Both the position numbers and the translations under genes were made by a program. From NCBI GenBank assembly GCA_028868545.1, contig JAGWUF010000021.1, positions 1 to 40,481 on the forward strand: a stretch of 40,481 bases of DNA, given 5' to 3'. Position 1 is the stretch's first letter. Each line of letters opens with the position of its first letter. The notes under the pieces were generated by a model. That model searched no databases and had not been told where the DNA came from. It was given only the letters and a program-made list of their open reading frames with translations. This stretch comes from Lysobacteraceae bacterium. Lineage in GTDB: Bacteria > Pseudomonadota > Gammaproteobacteria > Xanthomonadales > Xanthomonadaceae. Below are positions 27,673 to 36,120 of the stretch, piece after piece.

Positions 27673-27746
27673 GGCCGGGTGGCAGAGTGGTCATGCAGCG
27701 GACTGCAAATCCGCGTACGCCGGTTCAATTCCGACCTCGGCCTCCA
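27673..27746 (+). tRNA. tRNA-Cys (GCA)
   Basis: 74 bases with encoded CCA. Acceptor GGCCGGG pairs with CTCGGCC (one G-U); anticodon loop CTGCAAA with anticodon GCA at 27705-27707; T-arm GGTTCAATTCC present. Confidence 0.96.
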
Positions 27747-27754
27747 CAATCCAA

Positions 27755-27830
<76 letters not shown>

Positions 27831-27838
27831 GGTTGCCT

Positions 27839-27864
27839 CAAAGCCCCGCTTTCGCGGGGCTTTG
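27839..27864 (+). terminator. Hairpin after second tRNA-Gly
   Basis: Perfect 11-bp stem CAAAGCCCCGC / GCGGGGCTTTG with loop TTTC. The T-run is short, so termination is probably partial; tRNA-Leu follows 44 bases on. Confidence 0.65.
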
Positions 27865-27908
27865 TCGTTTGCGGCAGACCTGCGGGCACTGTCGTAAGCT
27901 TGCACCAT

Positions 27909-27995
27909 GCCTGGGTGGCGAAATCGGTAGACGCATCGGACTTAAAATCCGCCGGCCGCAAGGCCATGAGGGTTCGAGTCCCTCCCCGGGCACCA
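27909..27995 (+). tRNA. tRNA-Leu (TAA)
   Basis: 87 bases with encoded CCA and the long variable arm of a class II tRNA. Acceptor GCCTGGG / CCCGGGC pairs with one G-U; anticodon loop CTTAAAA with anticodon TAA at 27943-27945, reading UUA/UUG. Confidence 0.96.
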
Positions 27996-28035
27996 TCGCA
28001 ACGCATCGCGTCCCATCGCAGAGGCTGGAGGTGCC

Positions 28036-29676
28036 ATGTCGCGTTACACCACGTACCTTGCCTGCATCGTCCTGACGCCGATCACCGTGTTGCTGGCGAT
28101 CCGGTATCCGCATTGGTGGTGGGGGGTGGCGGTGGTTGCCGGACTGGCGCTGGTCGGTACCGTGGATCTGCTGCAGCGCAAGAGCACGTTGCGGCGCAAC
28201 TTCCCGATCCTCGCGCATTTTCGCTACGGGCTGGAAACCATCGGTCCGGAAATGCGGCAGTACTTCATCCAGTCGGACACCGAGCGGGTGCCGTTCTCGC
28301 GCGAGCAGCGGGCCTTGATCTACCAGCGTGCAAAACACGTCAATGACGTGCGCCCGTTCGGCACGCTGCAGGATGTGTACGGGGTGGATTACGAGTGGAT
28401 CAACCATTCGATGATGCCGGCCGAGGTGGGCAATCACGACTTCCGGATCACCATCGGTGCAGGTTGCGCGCAGCCATATTCGGCCAGCGTGTTCAACATC
28501 TCGGCAATGAGTTTCGGCGCACTGTCGGCGGCGGCGATCCGTGCCTTGAATGGTGGCGCCAGGCGCGGCGGGTTCTATCACGACACCGGCGAAGGCTCGA
28601 TCTCGCCCTATCACCGCGAGGCCGGCGGCGATCTGGTGTGGGAACTGGGTTCCGGCTATTTCGGGTGTCGCAACAACGATGGCAGTTTCAGCGAGGAGCG
28701 CTTCATCGCCAATGCCCGCGACCCGCAGGTGAAGATGATCGAAGTGAAGCTGTCGCAGGGTGCCAAGCCCGGCCACGGCGGGGTGTTGCCGGCGGCGAAA
28801 CTCAGCGCGGAAATCGCCGCCACGCGCGGGGTGCCGATGGGGCAGGATTGCGTCTCGCCAGCGCGGCATTCGGCGTTCTCCACGCCGGTGGAACTGTTGC
28901 AGTTCGTGGCGCGATTGCGCGAGATCTCGGGCGGCAAGCCCACCGGGTTCAAGCTCGCCATCGGGCACCCGTGGGAATGGTTCGGCATCGCCAAGGCGAT
29001 GCACGAGGCCGCGGCATCCAGGCCGGAGTTGCTGCCCGATTTCATCGTGGTGGACGGGGCCGAGGGCGGTACCGGCGCGGCCCCGGCGGAATTCGTCGAT
29101 CACGTCGGCGTGCCGATGCACGAAGGCCTGATGCTGGTGCACAACACGCTGGTGGGCCTGGCGTTGCGTGACCGCATCAAGCTGGGCGCGGCTGGCAAGA
29201 TCACCACCGCGTTCGACATCGCCCGCACGCTGGCGCTGGGCGCGGATTGGTGCAATGCCGCGCGCGGCTACATGTTCGCGCTGGGCTGCATCCAGTCCCT
29301 GAGTTGCCATACCAACCGCTGCCCCACCGGGATCGCCACCCAGGATCCGTCGCGCTGGAAACACCTGGACGTGCCCGACAAGACCACCCGCGTGTTCGAG
29401 TTCCACGACAACACCCTGCGTGCGCTGCGCGACCTGCTGTGCGCGGCGGGGCTGACGCATCCGGATCAACTTGGCCCCGAGCACATCCTGCGCCGGGTGT
29501 CGCCCACCGAGGTGCGTTCACTGGCAGCACGTTATCGCTACTTGTCGCCTGGTGTGCTGTTGCGCGACGAGGATCCCGGCCATGCCGTGTTCCGGGATTA
29601 CTGGAACGATGCCCGCAGTGATTCCTTCATGCCGCCTGCGAATGTCATCCGCCTGCGGTCCAGCAAATCCAGCTGA
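28036..29676 (+). CDS. FMN-binding glutamate synthase family protein
   Basis: A 546-aa protein with two N-terminal membrane helices (about 5-24 and 27-45), then an FMN-binding barrel like the central/FMN domain of glutamate synthase ([76 protein letters not shown]). The Cys cluster [21 protein letters not shown] corresponds to the Fe-S motif of glutamate synthase. No glutaminase domain exists, so it is not a full GltB. Physiological reaction unknown; a membrane-tethered flavoprotein is the safe description. cysD begins 36 bases later, too close for much of a separate promoter. Confidence 0.88.
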   Translation: MSRYTTYLACIVLTPITVLLAIRYPHWWWGVAVVAGLALVGTVDLLQRKSTLRRNFPILAHFRYGLETIGPEMRQYFIQSDTERVPFSREQRALIYQRAKHVNDVRPFGTLQDVYGVDYEWINHSMMPAEVGNHDFRITIGAGCAQPYSASVFNISAMSFGALSAAAIRALNGGARRGGFYHDTGEGSISPYHREAGGDLVWELGSGYFGCRNNDGSFSEERFIANARDPQVKMIEVKLSQGAKPGHGGVLPAAKLSAEIAATRGVPMGQDCVSPARHSAFSTPVELLQFVARLREISGGKPTGFKLAIGHPWEWFGIAKAMHEAAASRPELLPDFIVVDGAEGGTGAAPAEFVDHVGVPMHEGLMLVHNTLVGLALRDRIKLGAAGKITTAFDIARTLALGADWCNAARGYMFALGCIQSLSCHTNRCPTGIATQDPSRWKHLDVPDKTTRVFEFHDNTLRALRDLLCAAGLTHPDQLGPEHILRRVSPTEVRSLAARYRYLSPGVLLRDEDPGHAVFRDYWNDARSDSFMPPANVIRLRSSKSS

Positions 29677-29711
29677 TACGCTGTGCACCTTGTTCCAATG
29701 CAGTTTTCACC

Positions 29712-30617
29712 TTGAACACCGCACTTTCCCATCTCGATCGGCTCGAAGCCGAAAGCCTGCACATCCTGCGCGAAGTCGCCGCCGAGTTCCAGAACCCGGT
29801 GCTGCTGTATTCGGTGGGCAAGGACAGCTCGGTGTTGCTGCATCTGCTGTTGAAGGCGTTTTATCCCGCGCGCCCGCCGATCCCGCTGTTGCACGTGGAT
29901 ACCGGCTGGAAATTCCGCGAGATGATCGCCTTCCGCGACCGGCGTGCCGCCGAAACCGGCGTCGAGTTGCGCGTGCACATGAACCCCGACGGCGTGGCGC
30001 AGGGCATCGGCCCGGTCAGCCACGGCGCCACCGTGCATACCGACGTGATGAAGACGCAAGGGCTGAAGCAGGCGCTGGACAAGTTCGGCTTCGACGCGGC
30101 CATCGGCGGCGCACGCCGCGACGAGGAAAAGTCGCGCGCGAAGGAGCGCATCTTCAGCTTCCGCAACGCCCAGCACCGCTGGGACCCGAAGAGCCAGCGC
30201 CCGGAATTGTGGAACCTCTACAACGCCCGCATCCACAAGGGCGAGTCGGTGCGTGCGTTCCCGCTGTCCAACTGGACCGAGCTGGACATCTGGCTGTACA
30301 TCTATCGCGAGAAGATTCCGGTGCCATCGCTGTATCTGGCCGCACCGCGCCCGGTGGTGGAACGCGACGGCGCGCTGATCCTGGTGGATGACGAACGCCT
30401 GCCGCTGCGCGCGGGCGAAGTACCGATGCAAAAACAGGTGCGCTTCCGCACCCTGGGTTGCTACCCGCTGACCGGCGCGATCGAGTCGGACGCCGACACG
30501 CTGGAAAAAATCATCGCCGAAATGCTGGTGGCCACCACCTCGGAGCGGCAAGGCCGGGTGATCGATCACGATCCCGCCGCCTCGATGGAGAAGAAGAAGC
30601 AGGAGGGCTATTTCTGA
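29712..30617 (+). CDS. cysD: Sulfate adenylyltransferase subunit 2
   Basis: A 301-aa ATP-pyrophosphatase-type subunit that, with the CysN GTPase, makes adenosine 5'-phosphosulfate from sulfate. The PP-loop is [13 protein letters not shown] (about residues 34-46), preceded by the conserved [20 protein letters not shown]. The segment [20 protein letters not shown] and the C-terminal [11 protein letters not shown] are also typical. TTG 29712 is the only plausible start giving the complete N-terminus. Its stop overlaps the cysNC ATG (TGATG). Confidence 0.96.
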   Translation: MNTALSHLDRLEAESLHILREVAAEFQNPVLLYSVGKDSSVLLHLLLKAFYPARPPIPLLHVDTGWKFREMIAFRDRRAAETGVELRVHMNPDGVAQGIGPVSHGATVHTDVMKTQGLKQALDKFGFDAAIGGARRDEEKSRAKERIFSFRNAQHRWDPKSQRPELWNLYNARIHKGESVRAFPLSNWTELDIWLYIYREKIPVPSLYLAAPRPVVERDGALILVDDERLPLRAGEVPMQKQVRFRTLGCYPLTGAIESDADTLEKIIAEMLVATTSERQGRVIDHDPAASMEKKKQEGYF

Positions 30618-32500
30618 TGCGCACGGACGACGCAAGCGCGCAGGTCGCCGCCTATCTGCAACAACACGAAACCAAGGGTCTGTTGCGCTTCATCACCTGC
30701 GGTAGTGTGGACGACGGCAAGAGCACCCTGATCGGCCGCCTGCTGCACGACACCAAATTGCTGCTGGACGATCAGGTCAGCGCGCTGGAAGCCGACAGCC
30801 GCAAGCACGGCACCCAGAATGGCGAGATCGATTTCGCGTTGCTGGTGGATGGCCTGGCCGCCGAGCGCGAGCAGGGCATCACGATTGACGTGGCCTACCG
30901 GTTCTTCGGCACCGAGCGCCGCAAGTTCATCGTCGCCGACTGCCCCGGCCACGAGCAGTACACCCGCAACATGGCCACCGGTGCATCCACCGCCGATGTC
31001 GCCATCGTGCTGGTGGACGCGCGCAAGGGGCTGCTGACGCAGACGCGCCGGCACAGCTACATCGTGAAATTGCTGGGCATCAATCGCGTGGTGTTGGCGG
31101 TGAACAAGATGGATCTGGTCGGTTTCGACCAGACCGTGTTCGACGGCATCGCCGGGCAATACCGCGCGCTGGCCGCACACCTGGGCATCGCGCACGTGCA
31201 GTGCATTCCGCTGTCGGCGCTGCGTGGCGACAACATGATCGCGCGTTCGCCGCAGACCCCGTGGTACACCGGGCCGTCGCTGCTGGAGCATCTGGAAACC
31301 GTGCCGGTGGAACAGCACGACACCGAAACCGCTTTCCGCCTGCCGGTGCAGTGGGTGTGCCGCCCGAACCAGGATTTCCGCGGCTTTGCCGGCACCGTGG
31401 TGGCCGGGCAGGTGGCGCCGGGCGATGCGGTGGTGGTGCTGCCCGCGGGGCGGCGCTCCACGGTGGCGCGGGTGGTGACCGCCGATGGCGATTTGCCGGT
31501 AGCCAGCGAAGGCCAGGCCATCACGCTGACGCTGGCCGATGAAATCGACGCCAGTCGCGGCGACGTGATCGTGGCTGCCGGTGCGCCGCTGGAGGTGGCC
31601 GACCAGTTCGCCGCGCACTTGCTGTGGATGGGCGATGACCACCTGTTGCCGGGGCGGCCGTACCTGCTCAAGATCGGCACCCGCACCGTCGGCGCGTCGG
31701 TGACCGAGATCAAGCACAAGGTCGACGTCAACACGCAGGAAGCATTGGCCGCCAAATACCTGGGCTTGAACGAAGTGGGCGTGTGCAACCTCCACCTCGA
31801 CCAGCCGGTGCCGTTTGCCAGCTATGCCGACAGTCGCGCGCTGGGTGGCTTCATCCTGATCGACCGCCAGAGCAATGCCACCGTTGCCGCCGGCACGCTG
31901 GATTTCGCCTTGCGCCGCGCCGCCAATATCCATTGGCAACATCTGGACGTGGACAAGGCCGCACGTGCCGCCATCAAACACCAGCAGGCGCGCTGCCTGT
32001 GGTTCACCGGCTTGTCCGGTGCCGGCAAATCCACCATTGCCAACGTGCTGGAAAAGAAATTGCAGGCGCAGGGCAGGCACACCTACCTGCTGGATGGCGA
32101 CAACGTTCGCCACGGCTTGAACAAGGATCTGGGCTTCACCGACGAAGACCGGGTGGAGAACATCCGCCGCGTGGCCGAAGTGGCCAAACTGATGACCGAT
32201 GCCGGCCTGATCGTGCTGGTCAGCTTCATCAGCCCGTTCCGCGCCGAACGCGACATGGCGCGGGCGTTGTTCGAGCCCGGCGAGTTCATGGAAATCTTCG
32301 TCGACACCAGCCTGGCCGATGCCGAGCGCCGCGACGTCAAGGGTCTGTACGCCAAGGCGCGGCGCGGCGAACTGCGCAACTTCACCGGGATCGATTCCCC
32401 CTACGAAGCCCCGGAACGCCCCGAGCTGCACCTGCGCACCGCTACTGCCGATGCTGCGGCACTGGCTGACGCCGTGCTGGCCGCACTGGGGCTGCACTGA
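30617..32500 (+). CDS. cysNC: Bifunctional sulfate adenylyltransferase subunit 1 / adenylylsulfate kinase (CysN-CysC fusion)
   Basis: A 627-aa fusion. The N-terminal EF-Tu-like GTPase (CysN) has G1 [10 protein letters not shown] (29-38), [11 protein letters not shown] and NKMD, then two beta-barrel domains to about residue 445. The C-terminal APS kinase (CysC) has its P-loop in [15 protein letters not shown] (about 463-477) and [15 protein letters not shown], then [13 protein letters not shown]. Together with CysD it converts sulfate to APS and on to PAPS for assimilation. ATG 30617 shares one base with the cysD stop. This is the last chromosomal gene before the mobile island. Confidence 0.96.
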   Translation: MRTDDASAQVAAYLQQHETKGLLRFITCGSVDDGKSTLIGRLLHDTKLLLDDQVSALEADSRKHGTQNGEIDFALLVDGLAAEREQGITIDVAYRFFGTERRKFIVADCPGHEQYTRNMATGASTADVAIVLVDARKGLLTQTRRHSYIVKLLGINRVVLAVNKMDLVGFDQTVFDGIAGQYRALAAHLGIAHVQCIPLSALRGDNMIARSPQTPWYTGPSLLEHLETVPVEQHDTETAFRLPVQWVCRPNQDFRGFAGTVVAGQVAPGDAVVVLPAGRRSTVARVVTADGDLPVASEGQAITLTLADEIDASRGDVIVAAGAPLEVADQFAAHLLWMGDDHLLPGRPYLLKIGTRTVGASVTEIKHKVDVNTQEALAAKYLGLNEVGVCNLHLDQPVPFASYADSRALGGFILIDRQSNATVAAGTLDFALRRAANIHWQHLDVDKAARAAIKHQQARCLWFTGLSGAGKSTIANVLEKKLQAQGRHTYLLDGDNVRHGLNKDLGFTDEDRVENIRRVAEVAKLMTDAGLIVLVSFISPFRAERDMARALFEPGEFMEIFVDTSLADAERRDVKGLYAKARRGELRNFTGIDSPYEAPERPELHLRTATADAAALADAVLAALGLH

Positions 32501-32551
32501 CCATTGCCGCCCCCCGCAGCGGCGTGGGCGGCCAGGCGTGCCCCGGAAACG

Positions 32552-32580
32552 AAAAACGCCACCGCGAGGGTGACGCCAGT
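32552..32580 (-). terminator. Terminator of the original tRNA-Val gene
   Basis: On the minus strand, stem CGTCACC / GGTGGCG (one G-U) around CTCGC, followed by TTTTT (plus-strand A-run 32552-32556). It lies 14 bases past the tRNA 3' end and belongs to the host side of the integration junction. Confidence 0.7.
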
Positions 32581-32593
32581 CTTTGGATCTTGT

Positions 32594-32639
32594 TGGTGGG
32601 CGGTGCAGGGTTCGAACCTGCGACCCTTGCCGTGTGAAT
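32594..32639 (-). other. Attachment site: 3' half of tRNA-Val (CAC)
   Basis: Read on the minus strand, this is the 3' part of a tRNA: anticodon-loop bases TTCACAC (32638-32632, anticodon CAC at 32636-32634), anticodon-stem 3' strand GGCAA, variable loop, T-arm GCAGG-TTCGAAC-CCTGC, acceptor 3' strand ACCGCCC and ACCA. The matching 5' half (a GGGCGGT acceptor strand, D-arm and TTGCC) is absent from the preceding bases, so this is not a functional tRNA. With a tyrosine integrase beginning about 200 bases away, it marks the island's left junction. The intact tRNA should be at the other end, its 3' half supplied by the island. Confidence 0.85.
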
Positions 32640-32833
32640 GCCTCCATAGGCTGACACGCCGGAGCACAAGAAGGCAACAAGGCGCATAACTAGCCCTTGT
32701 ATATCAGATAGTTACGCCAGTACCTCAAGTGCAAGGTTGTGCTTGACGATCCCCTCTCGTGCCCCCAAATTGGACCACAGGTGGACCACGAAACGGGATG
32801 AAGCCTCTTCCATCATCTGGAGAGACTTCGTCC
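32640..32833 (+). promoter_or_regulatory. Integrase upstream region
   Basis: 194 bases between att and the integrase start. It holds an imperfect inverted repeat, GGCGCATAACTA (32681-32692) against TAGTTACGCC (32709-32718), whose 6-bp cores TAACTA/TAGTTA match exactly; it could be an integrase arm site or an operator. A TTGACG box (32743-32748) has a poor partner CAAATT 17 bases on. GGAGAG (32819-32824) is the integrase ribosome site. Confidence 0.45.
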
Positions 32834-34081
32834 ATGAAAGCCAAGATCACCACCCAACTTGTGTCTGCATTGCAGCCCGCAGACCAGCCCTACGATGTCA
32901 ACGACACCGACCTGCGGGGCTTCCAACTCCGGGTTCAGCCCTCGGGCACCAAGACATTCCTGTGCGTTTATCGGCTACGTGGGAGTGGCCGGAAGAATCG
33001 TTACGTTATTGGACGTACCCCACCCCTGACCTCGGCGCAGGCCCGAGACGAGGCCAAGAAAGTCTTGGGCGATGTGGCACGTGGTATCGATCCCAATGAG
33101 GCCAAGCGGGAACGGCAGCGTGAGGAGCGAAAGCCGACGCTCAGCCAGTTCCTTGATGAGCACTATGGGCCGTGGGCCGGGACCCATCTTGGCACCGCCG
33201 ACATGACCCTTGCCCGGATTCGGCGGTCGTTCGGCGACCTGATCGACAAGCGGCTGGATAGCCTGACGGCATGGCAGATCGACAAATGGAAGGCCAGCCG
33301 TCTCAAGTCCGGGATCAAGGCAAGCACTGTCAACCGCGAAATGGCAGCGCTGCGCTCGGCGCTGACCAAGGCGGTTGAGTGGGATCACCTGACCGACCAC
33401 CCCATGAGGAAGGTCAAGCAGGCGAAAGTCGAGGACGATCATCGCGTCCGTTACCTGACGGATGACGAGGAAAGGCGTCTCCGGCAGGTGCTCGCAGATC
33501 GCGAGGAGACAGCCAAGGCTGCCCGCGAAAGCCATCGCCAGTGGATGGCGGAGCGGAAACTTGCACCCGTAGCCTCAATCGGGCATGAGGAATTTACTGA
33601 CCACCTCCAGCCGATGATCCTCCTCGCGATGAATACAGGCCTTCGCCGTGGCGAGATTTTCAAGCTGCGAAGTAGTGACATCGACTCTGGAAAGCAGCAA
33701 GTGAAGGTCCGCGCCGCTGCCGCGAAGAGCGGCAAGGCTCGCTATGTTCCCTTGAATGCAGAGGCCTTCGACGCAATCACTCGTTGGATGAAGCACCACC
33801 CCGGAGCCGGGGACGATCTCGTCTTTCCCGGCAAGGACGGCAATCCGATGACCAACATCGACTCTTCATGGCGGAACGTGTCCAGCGCAGCCAAGTTGCA
33901 GGATTTCCGCTGGCACGACCTCCGGCACCACTTTGCGTCACGGTTGGTCATGTCGGGCGTGGACCTGAACACGGTTCGGGAATTGCTCGGTCACGCGGAC
34001 CTGAAGATGACTCTGCGTTACGCGCATCTTGCTCCGGAGCACAAGGCCAATGCGGTGGCAAAGCTGGTGCGAGCCGCATGA
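32834..34081 (+). CDS. Tyrosine-type site-specific integrase
   Basis: A 415-aa phage/island integrase. An N-terminal DUF4102-like arm-binding domain (DLRGFQLRVQPSGTKTFLCVYR) is followed by a SAM-like core-binding domain (about 103-195) and the catalytic domain. Catalytic residues are Arg271 (NTGLRRGEIFKLR), Lys298 region (AKSGKARYVPL), His361 and Arg364 (HDLRHHFAS), His387 (LGHADL) and nucleophile Tyr396 (LRYAHL). All are present, so the enzyme looks active. I chose ATG 32834 because of the GGAGAG site nine bases ahead; the frame is open to 32759. It presumably recombines at the tRNA-Val att site. It ends in a four-base overlap with the next gene. Confidence 0.95.
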   Translation: MKAKITTQLVSALQPADQPYDVNDTDLRGFQLRVQPSGTKTFLCVYRLRGSGRKNRYVIGRTPPLTSAQARDEAKKVLGDVARGIDPNEAKRERQREERKPTLSQFLDEHYGPWAGTHLGTADMTLARIRRSFGDLIDKRLDSLTAWQIDKWKASRLKSGIKASTVNREMAALRSALTKAVEWDHLTDHPMRKVKQAKVEDDHRVRYLTDDEERRLRQVLADREETAKAARESHRQWMAERKLAPVASIGHEEFTDHLQPMILLAMNTGLRRGEIFKLRSSDIDSGKQQVKVRAAAAKSGKARYVPLNAEAFDAITRWMKHHPGAGDDLVFPGKDGNPMTNIDSSWRNVSSAAKLQDFRWHDLRHHFASRLVMSGVDLNTVRELLGHADLKMTLRYAHLAPEHKANAVAKLVRAA

Positions 34082-34749
34082 AGAAACATGAACCAGAAAT
34101 CTGGATCAAGGCCTATGACGGCGGCACAGATTTCTGGCCGCCATATTGGGATCGTTCTGTCCTGCGTCGCATTCTCTCAAGGCCGGACATTGGCCGTCGC
34201 TTCGATGAAATCTTGAGGGACTCGGGACTGGAAGTTGCACAAGAGGTTCTGGAAACCTGCCTGTCAATGCGCAGCCTGTGGGAGGCTGCTGCGAAGGTCC
34301 CAGAGAAGGTGCAGGAGAAGGCTGTTCGCGAGATTCAAGAGCAGACCTTGAAGCTCCTTGAGGTTATCGAAACCAATAAGGACGCGTTGCGTGCTTATCG
34401 CGCATTGCCGCTTTCATTGCCAATCATGTTCCCCGAGCGCCCTGAGCTGCGCAGTCCGTCCGATGATGAAGCACCGCCGCTGTGTCTCGATGATGTGTTG
34501 AGCCGGTTCCATGAATCTTTGGATATTCGTTCATCATGGGATGGTTCCTTGCAAGTTCCAAGCAGACCAAGGCATGCCAACGCGTTCCGTACTTACGCAG
34601 CGCAGAACTTGATCCGCTTGCTACGCGTCAGGACACTGCGGCCCTCCTACAGCATCGTCGCTGATCTTGTAAACACGATCATTGACGATCCGAATCAGTA
34701 TCTCGATCCGACCCACGTGGCCAAGCTGGACCCCGGTGTCGAAGACTGA
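34078..34749 (+). CDS. Unknown 223-aa island protein coupled to the integrase
   Basis: Not recognised. ATG 34078 overlaps the integrase stop (ATGA), so it is translated from the same message. It appears soluble, with no signal peptide or membrane helix. Visible parts are an N-terminal Trp/Tyr-rich stretch (PEIWIKAYDGGTDFWPPYWD), a charged helical middle (about 75-108, AAKVPEKVQEKAVREIQEQT, possible coiled coil), a Pro-rich linker (about 115-135) and a C-terminal segment with Arg-rich RPRHANAFRTYAAQNLIRLL. G+C is lower than in the chromosome. It could be a recombination accessory factor or cargo such as a defence or immunity protein; nothing in the sequence decides. Confidence 0.75.
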   Translation: MKKHEPEIWIKAYDGGTDFWPPYWDRSVLRRILSRPDIGRRFDEILRDSGLEVAQEVLETCLSMRSLWEAAAKVPEKVQEKAVREIQEQTLKLLEVIETNKDALRAYRALPLSLPIMFPERPELRSPSDDEAPPLCLDDVLSRFHESLDIRSSWDGSLQVPSRPRHANAFRTYAAQNLIRLLRVRTLRPSYSIVADLVNTIIDDPNQYLDPTHVAKLDPGVED

Positions 34750-34888
34750 GGTGCGGTATCGCGCGCCATGTGCTCTGTCAAGTAACAAGCTTTCACGAAC
34801 GACAGGGATTCGTTCCTAACGGCGCTCACATGATCCCAGTGACCTTCGCGGCATAGCGAGGGTGTTCCTCGCATTAAGAGGACCGACT
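34750..34888 (+). promoter_or_regulatory. Control region of the island's replication operon, severed by IS3
   Basis: 139 bases left of the IS3 insertion. A perfect dyad GAACGA (34797-34802) / TCGTTC (34810-34815) resembles a repressor operator. A hairpin GCGAGG (34856-34861) / CCTCGC (34867-34872) comes directly before an AAGAGGA ribosome site (34876-34882). Joined to the sequence beyond the IS, that site lies six bases before the ATG of the HTH gene at 36121. It was therefore the original leader of that gene. Confidence 0.7.
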
Positions 34889-34913
34889 TGACCTGCCCCC
34901 AGTAGCCGTACCA
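34889..34913 (+). repeat. IS3 terminal inverted repeat, left
   Basis: Begins TGACCTGCCCCCAG and ends CCGTACCA. Pairs with 36091-36116 with one gap and two mismatches. Flanked outside by GACT. Confidence 0.93.
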
Positions 34914-34917
34914 GCCA

Positions 34918-35751
34918 TTACTGGGAGAGCCCGGGGTTGAAGGGTACTTCGGTGGGGTTGGTTTGGGTTCGATGATTGGCGGCAAACTGGGCCGGCGGGA
35001 TGCGTCCGCAACTGCTGTGCGGTCGGACTTGGTTGTAGTCGCGGCGCCACTCGGCGATGACGTCGCGGGATTGAGCCAGCGACGTGAACCAGTGCTCGTT
35101 GAGGCACTCGTCCCGGAACTTGCCGTTGAAGCTCTCGATGTAGCCGTTCTGCATGGGTCGGCCAGGCTCGATCAGCAGGTGTTGGATGCCGTGCTGTTGC
35201 GTCCATGCGATGAAGGCCCGGCTTGTAAACTCCGGACCGTTGTCCGTGCGCACCGCCCGCGGGTAGCCGCGGAACCGCGCAGCCTGATCCAGCACGCGCA
35301 CGACGTAGGCGCCGCTGATGCCATGGTCGACCGTGATGTCGACGCACTCGTGGGTAAAGTCGTCGGCGACCGTCAGGCACTTCAGGCGGCGCCCGTTGGC
35401 CAGCGCGTCGCTGACGAAATCCATGCTCCATACCGCGTTGGGTGCCGTCGCAGACGACAGCGGCTGGCGCTCGCTGGGCGGCCTGCGAACCTTCTTGCGA
35501 CGACGCACGACCAGGTTCGCCTCGCGATACAGGCGGTAGACCTTCTTGTGGTTCACAGCCGGGTACTCCGGACGTAGCAGGTCGTGCAGGCGGCGATAGC
35601 CGAACCTGCGGCGCACCTGCGCCAGTTCGATGATGCGCGCCGACAGCGCCTGGGTCGCAGGCGTCTGTTCGGGCGGATGGCGGAAGGCATCGCGGGACAG
35701 CCCCGCAAGGCGGCAGGCCCGGCGCTCGCTCAACGTCGTGAGTTCGAGCAT
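34918..35751 (-). CDS. IS3-family transposase OrfB (catalytic part)
   Basis: A 277-aa DDE transposase domain. The N-terminal HTH_21-like region (RRRFGYRRLHDLLRPEYPAV) precedes the catalytic core with Asp in WSMDFVSDALANGRR, Asp in AVRTDNGPEFTSRAF and Glu in NGYIESFNGKFRDECLNEHW. It is normally made as an OrfAB fusion: the orfB frame is open upstream of this ATG through KTLAPQRKREAVRR into the end of orfA. It is intact, so the IS may still be mobile. Confidence 0.95.
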   Translation of the reverse strand: MLELTTLSERRACRLAGLSRDAFRHPPEQTPATQALSARIIELAQVRRRFGYRRLHDLLRPEYPAVNHKKVYRLYREANLVVRRRKKVRRPPSERQPLSSATAPNAVWSMDFVSDALANGRRLKCLTVADDFTHECVDITVDHGISGAYVVRVLDQAARFRGYPRAVRTDNGPEFTSRAFIAWTQQHGIQHLLIEPGRPMQNGYIESFNGKFRDECLNEHWFTSLAQSRDVIAEWRRDYNQVRPHSSCGRIPPAQFAANHRTQTNPTEVPFNPGLSQ

Positions 35752-35783
35752 GCGCCGGACCGCCTCGCGCTTGCGTTGCGGGG

Positions 35784-36050
35784 CTAACGTTTTACCCCGA
35801 AGCCAACCTTGAGCGCTTCGATGTCCAGGTGCGCTTCGGCCAGCAGCCGCTTCAGGCGGTTGTTCTCCGACTCCAGCTCCTTCAGGCGCTTGGCGTCTTC
35901 GGCCTCCATGCCGCCGTACTTGGCCCGCCAGGCGTAAAAGCTGGCCGGGCTGAAGCCGTGCTGCCGGCCCAGCTCCGATACCGCCATGCCGGCCTCGGCC
36001 TGCTTGATGAAGCCGATGATCTGTTCCGTGGTGAAGCGACTCTTGCGCAT
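35784..36050 (-). CDS. IS3-family transposase OrfA (DNA-binding part)
   Basis: An 88-aa protein with an N-terminal HTH_Tnp_1 domain (RFTTEQIIGFIKQAEAGMAVSELG RQHG) and a C-terminal leucine-zipper-like coiled coil (EDAKRLKELESENNRLKRLL). It is followed by the shift region: an AAAA run (35793-35790, minus strand) one codon before the TAG lets ribosomes slip -1 into orfB. ATG 36050 has GAGAGGAC upstream. Confidence 0.94.
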   Translation of the reverse strand: MRKSRFTTEQIIGFIKQAEAGMAVSELGRQHGFSPASFYAWRAKYGGMEAEDAKRLKELESENNRLKRLLAEAHLDIEALKVGFGVKR

Positions 36051-36090
36051 GTCCGTCCTCTCTGGATGACGGACTCTACCTAGCTTCGAG

Positions 36091-36116
36091 TGGTACGGCT
36101 CAGTGGGGGCAGGTCA
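36091..36116 (-). repeat. IS3 terminal inverted repeat, right
   Basis: Minus strand begins TGACCTGCCCCCACTG and ends CCGTACCA; partner of 34889-34913. Followed by the target duplication GACT (36117-36120) and then the ATG at 36121. Confidence 0.93.
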
Positions 36117-36120
36117 GACT

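Larger units (their letters stand above)
34889..36116 (-). mobile_element. IS3-family insertion sequence (1228 bp, intact)
   Basis: Complete element with 25/26-bp imperfect terminal inverted repeats (34889-34913 and 36091-36116, both starting TGACCTGCCCCCA) and a perfect 4-bp target duplication GACT (34885-34888, 36117-36120). It carries orfA and orfB in the usual -1 arrangement. The 4-bp duplication and TG...CA ends fit the IS407 type of the IS3 family. It inserted exactly at the start codon of the HTH gene. Confidence 0.95.

Noticed and set aside
32594-32639. A functional tRNA-Val
   Set aside because: Only the 3' half is present; no matching acceptor 5' strand, D-arm or anticodon-stem 5' strand precedes it. 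It is kept as an attachment-site remnant.
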